The translations under genes and the position numbers were made by a program. The notes beneath the pieces are model-generated. The model searched no databases. It was not told where the DNA came from and saw nothing but the letters and a program-made list of their open reading frames with translations. A stretch of DNA of 10,135 nt, from positions 495 through 10,629 of the forward strand of contig DBXA01000054.1 of the NCBI GenBank assembly GCA_002309235.1, in the 5' to 3' direction. The DNA comes from Christensenella sp. UBA1224 (GTDB lineage Bacteria; Bacillota; Clostridia; Christensenellales; Aristaeellaceae). This document shows positions 1 through 5,418 of this stretch, in pieces; within the stretch, counting starts at the first letter, position 1; each line of letters begins with the position of its first letter.

Positions 1-218
1 AAATACCAGTGCTTCGTCTTGTGGTGAAAGACGTGCATGCCGATCGTCCCGCCCAAGGCGCCGAAGCAGCCCGCCGCGAGAAAGAGGGTCTTTTCCGGTA
101 TGCGCCATGTCTTCTTTTCCGCCCTGCGCTTGTCGATGAACATCAGGAGGAAAGAAATAAGGTTCGTTATCAGAAGGATCACGGCGCAAATGATGAAAAC
201 AGCTTTGTCCATTGTCAT
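1..218 (-). CDS. DUF1294 family small membrane protein (partial, runs off left edge)
   Basis: Reading leftward from ATG at 218 (a second in-frame ATG lies at 212) gives 72 codons with no stop before the window edge, so the C-terminus is missing. The visible part has a hydrophobic helix at about residues 7-28, a basic loop (DKRRAEKK), then R-I-P-E-K followed by a glycine-rich second helix (about 44-64) ending G-T-I-G-M, then F-H-H-K-T-K. The order 'RIPE - GG.GG..GM - F.HKT' is the hallmark of the DUF1294 (YsdA-like) family of small inner-membrane proteins of unknown function, usually 85-120 residues. An AGGGAG ribosome site at 223-228 fits either ATG. A promoter-like pair lies directly upstream and the neighbouring gene ends in a terminator, so this is probably its own transcription unit. 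Family assignment is confident; the biological role is unknown. Confidence 0.82.
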   Translation of the reverse strand, partial: MTMDKAVFIICAVILLITNLISFLLMFIDKRRAEKKTWRIPEKTLFLAAGCFGALGGTIGMHVFHHKTKHWY

Positions 219-234
219 GCATCTCCCTGGAGAT

Positions 235-263
235 ATTAAAACACAGATCGCACGTTCTTTCAA
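235..263 (-). promoter_or_regulatory. Probable sigma-A-type promoter for the DUF1294 gene
   Basis: On the minus strand TTGAAA (263-258) and TTTAAT (240-235) are separated by exactly 17 bases, each one mismatch from consensus. Transcription would start near 228, leaving a leader of only about 10-16 bases with the ribosome site at its very 5' end. It sits just downstream of the terminator of the preceding minus-strand gene, where a new promoter would be needed. Confidence 0.5.
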
Positions 264-273
264 GCGCGACGCG

Positions 274-305
274 AAAAAAACATCCTCCCGGCACGCGGGA
301 GGATG
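274..305 (-). terminator. Rho-independent terminator of the glycosidase operon
   Basis: A perfect 10-bp inverted repeat (281-290 and 296-305, GC-rich, 5-base loop) is followed on the minus strand by seven T residues (complement of the A run at 274-280). It lies 7 bases past the stop codon of the 68-residue protein gene, so it ends the minus-strand unit that starts with the GH127 gene. Confidence 0.9.
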
Positions 306-312
306 CGGGATA

Positions 313-519
313 TTATTTTGTCTTGGGGGCGAAAAGCGTACATCCGGCTTCGCGGAATTCTTCCAGCTTATCATACAGGTTCTTGACAGGTACTTCGAAA
401 TACTTTGCCAGACAGTCCATGCAGTAATAGCGTGTTGTGCCGCGGTTGATGAGCTTCTTTGTCATACCCGCCTCGTCATTTGTGACTTCACGTCCGCAGG
501 CGATGCATTTATCTGCCAT
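313..519 (-). CDS. Small four-cysteine, probable zinc-ribbon protein (68 aa), function unknown
   Basis: The 68-residue protein carries two CxxC knuckles, C5-I-A-C8 and C33-M-D-C36, about 24 residues apart, the usual layout of a small zinc ribbon, plus a fifth cysteine at C60. The remainder is a charged, probably helical segment (about 45-57) and a basic tail. I recall short proteins of this kind as hypothetical genes in Clostridia, but no function is known to me. The start ATG (519-517) shares its first base with the TGA stop of the GH27 gene (521-519), a TGATG junction typical of translational coupling; only a weak GGTG-type ribosome site is visible inside the GH27 3' end. A terminator follows 7 bases after the TAA. 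The coding call is well supported by junction, motifs and terminator. Metal binding is inferred. A link to sugar metabolism is suggested only by operon position. Confidence 0.8.
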   Translation of the reverse strand: MADKCIACGREVTNDEAGMTKKLINRGTTRYYCMDCLAKYFEVPVKNLYDKLEEFREAGCTLFAPKTK

Positions 520-1703
520 CAGTGCTTCACCAGATGGCAGCGGTAGAGCTTCATATCGTGGGAAGCTACCTGGGTGTGGAAGTAATCGCGCTTCGCGCCA
601 AGCTCTTCGCCGGTAAAGACATCCTTCATGACGACGTCAAAACCGGAATTGTATGGGATGCCGGCATCCGCGAAGATGACCTCCATATTCATATCGTTGG
701 CGGAGAGGTTGACAAAGGAGATGCAGAACTCGCCGTACTTGAGCTGCTTCACCAGTATCGCTCCCTGTTCCTTTACGCGGCGCCAGGGCCATTCGCCCTC
801 AGCCGGCTCTTCCACCTTTTCGTATCCGTCGACCATCTTGATGACATAGGGAGGACGGCATTCCTCATCCTGGTTGATCGCGATAAGATCCTTGTTGAGG
901 ACCAGCTTCTCGCAGTATTCGTTCATGGAACGCAGGTCTCCGCCCAGCATAAGGGGAGCACTGAGCAGGCACCAGAGAGAGAACTGCATGCGGTACTCGG
1001 TATCGGTCATCACCTTGCCAAAGCCGACGTTTCCCTTACCGTACATGCCTACTGTGAGCATATCGATATCGTTGTAGCAGCCCGGCGCGTTGGAGCAGAA
1101 GTGCGGGATCTGGGCCTTTACGATATCGGTGAATGAGCGGAAAGTATCGTTGATATCACCGGTAGAGCGGTACATATGGGCGCCTACGCTGCGCATCCAA
1201 TCCCAGGGCTCCTGTACGCCCCAGTTGCAGGAGGAAAGGAGTATCTCACGGCCGCAGGAGCGCAGTGCCATCGCTATCGTAAGGTAGCGGGCCCTGCAGT
1301 CTCCGCTTTCCGGGAAGTGGCAGAAATCGTACTTGAGGAAATCCACATCCCAGGAGGCAAATGTGGCGGCATCGACAAATTCATGGTCGTAGCTGCCGGG
1401 GAAGCCTGCACAGGTGCGGATACCCGCATCGGAATAGATGCCGAATTTCAAGCCTTTGGAATGGACGTAGTCAGCGACCGCTTTCATTCCGTTCGGGAAC
1501 TTTACATGATCCGGAACGAGCTTCCCTTCGGGATCGCGTTCCATTTCCTGCCAGCAGTCATCGATGACGAGATACTCGTAGCCGGCGTCCTTGTAGCCCT
1601 TTTGAACCATCATATCCGCCGTTTCGCGGATCAGCTGGTCAGAAATGTTTGTTCCGAAAGTGTTCCAGGTGTTGAACCCCATAGGTGCTTTTGCGGCAAG
1701 CAT
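519..1703 (-). CDS. GH27 family glycoside hydrolase, alpha-galactosidase-like (cytoplasmic)
   Basis: The 394-residue protein opens with A-P-M-G-F-N-T-W-N, the GH27 N-terminal signature, then I-D-D-C-W (47-51) that binds the galactose hydroxyls. K-Y-D-F-C (124-128) carries the predicted nucleophile D126, and R-S-T-G-D-I (179-184) the predicted acid/base D183. The T-C-A-G-F-P-G-S loop (97-104) is also kept. This retaining clan-D (beta/alpha)8 barrel is followed by a C-terminal beta domain (roughly 290-394). GH27 includes alpha-galactosidases, alpha-N-acetylgalactosaminidases and beta-L-arabinopyranosidases. The intact IDDCW favours alpha-galactosidase, but the GH127 neighbour makes an arabinose substrate possible. 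No signal peptide is visible, so the enzyme should act inside the cell. The frame stays open 22 codons further to an ATG at 1769, but that stretch contains the AGGGAGG ribosome site and follows a promoter, so I choose ATG 1703. It overlaps the next gene by one base. Confidence 0.9.
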   Translation of the reverse strand: MLAAKAPMGFNTWNTFGTNISDQLIRETADMMVQKGYKDAGYEYLVIDDCWQEMERDPEGKLVPDHVKFPNGMKAVADYVHSKGLKFGIYSDAGIRTCAGFPGSYDHEFVDAATFASWDVDFLKYDFCHFPESGDCRARYLTIAMALRSCGREILLSSCNWGVQEPWDWMRSVGAHMYRSTGDINDTFRSFTDIVKAQIPHFCSNAPGCYNDIDMLTVGMYGKGNVGFGKVMTDTEYRMQFSLWCLLSAPLMLGGDLRSMNEYCEKLVLNKDLIAINQDEECRPPYVIKMVDGYEKVEEPAEGEWPWRRVKEQGAILVKQLKYGEFCISFVNLSANDMNMEVIFADAGIPYNSGFDVVMKDVFTGEELGAKRDYFHTQVASHDMKLYRCHLVKH

Positions 1704-1713
1704 GATAACATTA

Positions 1714-1720
1714 CCTCCCT
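1714..1720 (-). promoter_or_regulatory. Ribosome binding site deciding the GH27 start
   Basis: AGGGAGG on the minus strand lies 10 bases before ATG 1703. It falls inside the in-frame extension to ATG 1769, which argues against that longer start. Confidence 0.7.
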
Positions 1721-1731
1721 GATTCACAGTT

Positions 1732-1775
1732 GTTTGTTTGGAAAACTCCCAGACGGCATTATACACCAAACAGAC
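1732..1775. repeat. Inverted repeat flanking the GH27 promoter -10 and start site (possible operator)
   Basis: GTTTGTTTGG (1732-1741) and CCAAACAGAC (1766-1775) are inverted copies matching at 9 of 10 bases, with 24 bases between them. The arms flank the TATAAT box and the expected transcription start, with centres about 34 bp apart, near three helical turns. One arm lies upstream of the start site, so it is not an RNA hairpin. Two half-sites for a sugar-responsive repressor is one reading. Chance is possible because the arms are of low complexity. Confidence 0.35.
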
Positions 1776-1787
1776 GCCGGTTGTCTA
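1758..1787 (-). promoter_or_regulatory. Probable internal promoter for GH27 and the small cysteine protein
   Basis: On the minus strand TAGACA (1787-1782, 5 of 6 match to TTGACA) is followed after 18 bases by a perfect TATAAT (1763-1758). Transcription would begin near 1751 and give a leader of about 47 bases. The -35 box includes the TAG stop codon of the GH127 gene. GH27 can therefore probably be transcribed apart from GH127, although readthrough is also likely since no terminator separates them. Confidence 0.6.
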
Positions 1788-3455
1788 TTTTGATGTATCG
1801 AAAACAGGATATACGCTGAATGGCTCATTCCCGATATCGGTATATGCTCTGTATTCATGGCAGTTATCGCCTTTTATGAAAAAACCGGGTTTTCCGTCAT
1901 CGGCAGGGATCAGATGATCATCGGGCTCCAGCGGATCCCAGGAAAGATGGACGGGAGTCGGCGCTCCGAGTGCGGCGTAGAGGAGAGGACCGTATTCCAT
2001 GGCCCAGCGGTCGCGGCCGGGTATCTCTTCTCCGCCGGTATATTTCGTCATACGGAAGGACATGGGGAAGTCGTATTCGAACACATCTCCTTCGAAGACG
2101 TTTTCATATATCATATAGTGGGATCTGCCGTCCCCGCATGCCCAGCGCGGCTTGCGGATACGCAGGGTGAAGCTCTTTTCAGCCTTTTCCACCGTTATCC
2201 TGACGTGTCCGCCATCCGGTATATCCGTTTCAGTCCGGAGCGTGCACATGGGAAGGACAGCGCGGGAAGGCGCAAATATATCGACGAAGGCTCCTTCGCT
2301 GTCATATGTATACAGGAACTGGGGCAGAAGGCCGGCAAGGCGCGTACCCAATGAAGCACAGCATGTGCACCTGTCGAGATAGCGCCAATCTTTGTGCTTT
2401 TCCAGGTAGTTCAGATAATGGTAACCTGTCGTGCCCGCCTGAGCGGCAAGCAGGACATTGTACAGGCTCGTTTCCATCTCATCCACGTAATGGGCGTTCA
2501 TGGGTTCGAGAAGGTGCATGCGCTGGTTGAGCAGCACCCAGAAGTTCGTGGAGCACAATTCGTTGTAGTTGTGGCTGGGGCTCAGCCAGTTGCAGCCGGG
2601 GTAATAATTATCGTGCTCGCACATGTTGATGCCGCCGCCTACGTGCTGCCATTTATCCTCATACATCTTAAGGGCGGAACGTACGGCATTTATGTATATC
2701 TCATCGCCTGTCGCGCGGTACAGATCAAAATAGCCTTCGAGCGTTGTGAGCAGGGTGGAATGCGGGTGGTTGCCGGGATGATCGTAGATCGCGCGGTGAT
2801 CCCCGGAGATCACCTGCTTCAGCCACCAGGTCTCCTGATAGTGATCGACGGCGACCTGTATATCCTCGTCTTTCCCGACAGGGGATGTATACACGCGCGT
2901 GTTCGCAAGGATGCCCTGGAAGCCCAGATTCATGTCCTTGACATAGGGGAGTACATCGCTGTGGTTGAACCAATCCGTCATATCGCGTGCAAGGCGGAAC
3001 CCGGCTTGTTCACCGGAAAAGCCGGCATCAAGCAGGCCGAATGTGATCCACGCGCGGGTGTAATTGGGGTATTCCTTGGTTGCGAATTCCTCCCTTGGTA
3101 TGGGGATGATAAAGCCGTCGCTGTCGCGGCACTCCTCCATCTCCCGGAGGATCGTACGGACCATGGAGCGAAGAGCGTCATCCTCTTTCCAGAGGAGGGT
3201 CGTACAGGCTCCCATGAGGAACTCCCCGGCTGTCTGGCCCTTCAGATTGTTTTCAAAATGACCGGAATCGTCTGCGTAAGGGGCGCCTTTCGCCCTCTTT
3301 CCCGCGTGCACTCTATACCAGTAGAGTATACGGTCGATATCGAACCCCTTAAGAAAGCCTATGTTGTTCTCGAAAGCACGGGCAAATCTGCCGCCTGTCA
3401 ACTCTATCCCGCTCATAGGCGCCCGGGCCTTCAATGCGGCCTTGTATTTTGTCAT
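1785..3455 (-). CDS. GH127-family (DUF1680) glycoside hydrolase, beta-L-arabinofuranosidase-like
   Basis: The 556-residue protein has the GH127 (alpha/alpha)6-barrel pattern: E299-L-C301 followed 64 residues later by C365-C366. In the characterised Bifidobacterium enzyme HypBA1 the matching E, C, C, C ligate zinc and one of the paired cysteines is the nucleophile. E280 (in M-C-E-H-D) is a candidate acid/base, about 19 residues before E299 against 16 in HypBA1. Other family-like pieces are E-T-S-L-Y-N-V-L-L-A-A-Q (332 onward), G-T-R-L-A-G-L-L-P after the cysteine pair, and a C-terminal beta-sandwich region. The text after the pair is C-C-A-S rather than the common C-C-P-x-N, so this is a divergent branch and the exact sugar is uncertain. 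No signal peptide is visible. ATG 3455 has a GGAGG site 9 bases upstream and a promoter near 3489-3517. The GH27 gene follows 81 bases downstream. Confidence 0.85.
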   Translation of the reverse strand: MTKYKAALKARAPMSGIELTGGRFARAFENNIGFLKGFDIDRILYWYRVHAGKRAKGAPYADDSGHFENNLKGQTAGEFLMGACTTLLWKEDDALRSMVRTILREMEECRDSDGFIIPIPREEFATKEYPNYTRAWITFGLLDAGFSGEQAGFRLARDMTDWFNHSDVLPYVKDMNLGFQGILANTRVYTSPVGKDEDIQVAVDHYQETWWLKQVISGDHRAIYDHPGNHPHSTLLTTLEGYFDLYRATGDEIYINAVRSALKMYEDKWQHVGGGINMCEHDNYYPGCNWLSPSHNYNELCSTNFWVLLNQRMHLLEPMNAHYVDEMETSLYNVLLAAQAGTTGYHYLNYLEKHKDWRYLDRCTCCASLGTRLAGLLPQFLYTYDSEGAFVDIFAPSRAVLPMCTLRTETDIPDGGHVRITVEKAEKSFTLRIRKPRWACGDGRSHYMIYENVFEGDVFEYDFPMSFRMTKYTGGEEIPGRDRWAMEYGPLLYAALGAPTPVHLSWDPLEPDDHLIPADDGKPGFFIKGDNCHEYRAYTDIGNEPFSVYPVFDTSK

Positions 3456-3488
3456 ACTTATCAGCCTCCGTTTGTGATCTTCCCGTCA

Positions 3489-3517
3489 AGTATACTATCT
3501 TTTGCTGCCCTACGCAA
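3489..3517 (-). promoter_or_regulatory. Probable promoter of the GH127 gene
   Basis: On the minus strand TTGCGT (3517-3512) and TATACT (3494-3489) are spaced by 17 bases. Transcription would begin near 3482, about 27 bases before ATG 3455 and just upstream of its GGAGG site (3469-3465). The -10 is good and the -35 matches consensus only at TTG. It shares the 150-base divergent region with the AEC gene; that region shows no riboswitch or hairpin that I can support. Confidence 0.4.
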
Positions 3518-3548
3518 CGAAAACGAAACACAATCCGAGTATGGAAAG

Positions 3549-3557
3549 TGTTACAAT
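3549..3557 (+). promoter_or_regulatory. Possible extended -10 promoter of the AEC transporter gene
   Basis: TGTTACAAT matches the extended -10 form TGnTAnAAT, with no convincing -35 box 16-18 bases upstream. Transcription would start near 3564 and give a leader of about 42 bases to the tandem ATGs at 3606 and 3609. Confidence 0.35.
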
Positions 3558-3605
3558 ACTCTTAACGGAAAGAACCTTACCCGATCCGGTGAATATTGAT
3601 AAGGG

Positions 3606-4544
3606 ATGATGGGATTGTCGCTTGTTCTGATCTCAGGCAAACAGATCATATGTATACTTGTCGTCATGATAGCCGGTTTTATTGCGGCGAAGGCCGGAAT
3701 GCTTGACAGGGATACAAATAAGAAACTCAGTGATGTGCTTTTGAACATCGTGAATCCGGTCGTAATGCTCCTTTCCTATCAGAGGGCATACGAGGTTCGG
3801 CTCGCAAATAACCTGATGGTCACTTTCTTCATCACCTTCGGGATCCTCTTCCTTTCCGGGGCGGCAGCATACCTTTTATTTCGGGGTAAAAAAGATGAGA
3901 ACGGGCTGCTGGATCCGAGAACACGTGTGGAACGATTCGGCGCTATGTATTCCAACGCAGGTTTTCTCGGGATACCGCTCGTGAACGGTGTGTTTGGGTC
4001 TGAAGGGGTTTTTTATGTGACTGCTTTCGTAACGGCGTTTAATATTGTTGTATGGACCCACGGCGTGATCTGCATGAGCGGCAGGTTCAGCCGGGAAGCA
4101 TTGAGACGCGGTCTGCTTTCCCCTTCGCTCATCGCGATCATCCTGGGAGTGGTATGCTTCTTTGCCGGAATAGAGCTGCCGGAGATAGTGACGCTTCCTC
4201 TTGGGTATATCTATCAGCTGAATACGGGGCTTGCGATGCTGGTCGCGGGATCGTCTCTCGCGTTCTGCGATCTGTCAGCGCTCAGGAGCTCGAAGCGCGT
4301 TTTCTTTGTATGTGCGGCAAAACTTATCCTGTTTCCTGCTCTCACGGGGCTTCTTCTGCGGGCTCTTCCGATAGACCCGATCGTGCGCGGTGTTGCTCTG
4401 ATCGCGTCAGCTTGCCCTTCTGCGGCAATGACATTCATGTTCGCATACAGATACGGCGGGGATGACAGATACGCTTCGCTCATATTCGCGCTGACGACGA
4501 TCTGCTGCGCTGCGACGATCCCGCTGATAATGTTCCTTGCATAA
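3606..4544 (+). CDS. AEC (auxin efflux carrier) family membrane transporter
   Basis: The 312-residue protein is almost wholly hydrophobic, with roughly ten predicted membrane helices. An N-terminal half runs through about residue 160, including the conserved stretch N117-A-G-F-L-G-I-P-L-V with F-G-x-x-G following. A second half ends in A-C-P-S-A-A-M-T-F-M-F-A and a closing helix near 290-312. This is the pattern of the AEC/Membrane transport protein family (PF03547). Bacterial members move small organic anions such as malate, malonate or others, and the substrate cannot be told from sequence. Start choice is weakly supported: tandem ATGs (3606, 3609) follow AAGGG at too short a distance, while a TTG at 3615 would have better spacing. 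An in-frame stop at 3600-3602 rules out anything longer. It is divergent from the GH127 gene. No clear terminator is seen before the next gene. Confidence 0.88.
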   Translation: MMGLSLVLISGKQIICILVVMIAGFIAAKAGMLDRDTNKKLSDVLLNIVNPVVMLLSYQRAYEVRLANNLMVTFFITFGILFLSGAAAYLLFRGKKDENGLLDPRTRVERFGAMYSNAGFLGIPLVNGVFGSEGVFYVTAFVTAFNIVVWTHGVICMSGRFSREALRRGLLSPSLIAIILGVVCFFAGIELPEIVTLPLGYIYQLNTGLAMLVAGSSLAFCDLSALRSSKRVFFVCAAKLILFPALTGLLLRALPIDPIVRGVALIASACPSAAMTFMFAYRYGGDDRYASLIFALTTICCAATIPLIMFLA

Positions 4545-4593
4545 ATAATTCCGCCATTCAATTGTAAAATTAGCTCCGAAACCTTAAACAGGG

Positions 4594-4622
4594 TTGTATT
4601 TCTCACGCAAAATGATTATAAT
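4594..4622 (+). promoter_or_regulatory. Probable promoter of the response regulator-kinase-lipoprotein operon
   Basis: TTGTAT (4594-4599) and a perfect TATAAT (4617-4622) are separated by 17 bases. Transcription would begin near 4629, about 48 bases before the chosen regulator start at 4677. The surrounding 132-base gap is AT-rich and contains no clear direct repeats for autoregulation. Confidence 0.6.
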
Positions 4623-4676
4623 TGGAATGAAATAAATATGAAAAAAACCTCTCATATGCAAAGGGGCAGGGTACTT

Positions 4677-5369
4677 ATGGCAAAACGGATACTTATTGTT
4701 GATGATGAACCTCTTATTGTCAAAGGTTTGAAATATTCACTTGAGCAGGATGGCTATGCGACGGATTCAGCCGCCGATGGAGAGGAAGCTATCAATAAAT
4801 TCTTCTCGGATGAATTTGATCTCGTGCTGCTGGATGTCATGCTGCCCAAGGTCAACGGCATCGAAGTATGCCAAAGGATCAGGGAAAAGAGCAATGTACC
4901 CATCATCATGCTTACGGCAAAGGGCGAGGATATGGATAAGATCCTGGGCCTTGAATACGGAGCGGATGATTATATGACAAAGCCCTTCAATATCCTGGAG
5001 GTCAAAGCCCGTATCAAGACGATATTCCGCAGGACGACCATGGTCGCCCATAATGTGGATTCCAAGATCATACGCGTGCGCGATATGGTGATCAACCTGA
5101 ACAGCCGTTCCGTGACGATCGCCAATAAAGAAGTGAACCTGACTGCCAAGGAGTTTGATCTTTTGAGACTGTTTGCGTCCAACAGGGGAACGGTTTTCAG
5201 CAGGGAACAGCTTCTTGAGACGATCTGGAAGTATGATTATCTGGGGGATCTGCGTACGGTAGATGTACATATCCGCCGCCTTCGCGAGAAGGTGGAAAAG
5301 AATCCCGCGCAGCCGGAATTCATATTCACAAAGTGGGGAGTAGGGTACTATTTCACAGATAAAGACTAA
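4677..5369 (+). CDS. OmpR/PhoB-family response regulator
   Basis: The 230-residue protein has a full receiver domain (about 3-118): acidic pocket D9-D10, phosphoacceptor D53 (L-L-D-V-M-L-P), conserved T80 and K102 (in T-K-P-F). A winged-helix DNA-binding domain follows (about 128-227), ending in the typical R-T-V-D-V-H-I-R-R-L-R-E-K-V and W-G-V-G-Y-Y-F. It should be phosphorylated by the kinase encoded next and then act as a cytoplasmic transcription regulator. The start at 4677 gives the family-typical M-A-K-R-I-L-I-V-D-D, with AGGG 5 bases upstream. An in-frame ATG at 4638 would add 13 residues without a ribosome site and lies almost at the predicted transcription start, so I reject it. WalR-, PhoP- or MtrA-like function cannot be separated by eye. 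The stop overlaps the in-frame region leading into the kinase. Confidence 0.93.
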   Translation: MAKRILIVDDEPLIVKGLKYSLEQDGYATDSAADGEEAINKFFSDEFDLVLLDVMLPKVNGIEVCQRIREKSNVPIIMLTAKGEDMDKILGLEYGADDYMTKPFNILEVKARIKTIFRRTTMVAHNVDSKIIRVRDMVINLNSRSVTIANKEVNLTAKEFDLLRLFASNRGTVFSREQLLETIWKYDYLGDLRTVDVHIRRLREKVEKNPAQPEFIFTKWGVGYYFTDKD

Positions 5370-5418
5370 AAAGAGATCATATTCCATTCGATGGAAGATC
5401 ATTCTCGCCTATCTGCTG
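5344..5418 (+). other. In-frame N-terminal extension of the kinase lacking a standard start codon
   Basis: The kinase frame is open from 5344 (after TAG at 5341-5343) to the first standard start, GTG 5419. The 25 codons include I-K-T-K-K-R-S-Y-S-I-R-W-K-I-I-L, which reads as a classic histidine-kinase N-terminus: basic residues then the first membrane helix. No ATG, GTG or TTG occurs in it. Candidate starts are ATT 5350 (GGGGAG at 5335-5340, spacing 9), ATA 5359 (would give M-K-T-K-K-R) and ATT 5386. If used, the kinase overlaps the regulator gene by 11-20 bases. Confidence 0.55.

Noticed and set aside
1704..1769. Longer GH27 start at ATG 1769.
   Set aside because: The extra 22 residues are unlike GH27 N-termini, the segment holds the ribosome site for ATG 1703, and the predicted transcript starts near 1751, downstream of ATG 1769.
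3521..3532. Repeated ACGAAAC-like text in the divergent region, considered as an operator or repeat array.
   Set aside because: Only two imperfect short copies with no symmetry; below what chance would give.
2394..3599. A 401-codon open frame on the plus strand, antisense to the GH127 gene, plus other long antisense frames at 522-1136, 1176-1793, 5995-6729 and 8441-8938.
   Set aside because: They mirror the codons of strongly identified genes, have no recognisable domains and no convincing ribosome sites. In moderately GC-rich coding DNA such shadows are expected.
4545..4593. Possible terminator after the AEC gene (AACC...GGTT).
   Set aside because: Four-base stem without a GC-rich core or T run directly after it; not a credible intrinsic terminator.
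4638..4676. Longer response regulator start at ATG 4638.
   Set aside because: No ribosome site, too near the predicted transcription start, and the extra 13 residues precede the standard receiver N-terminus.
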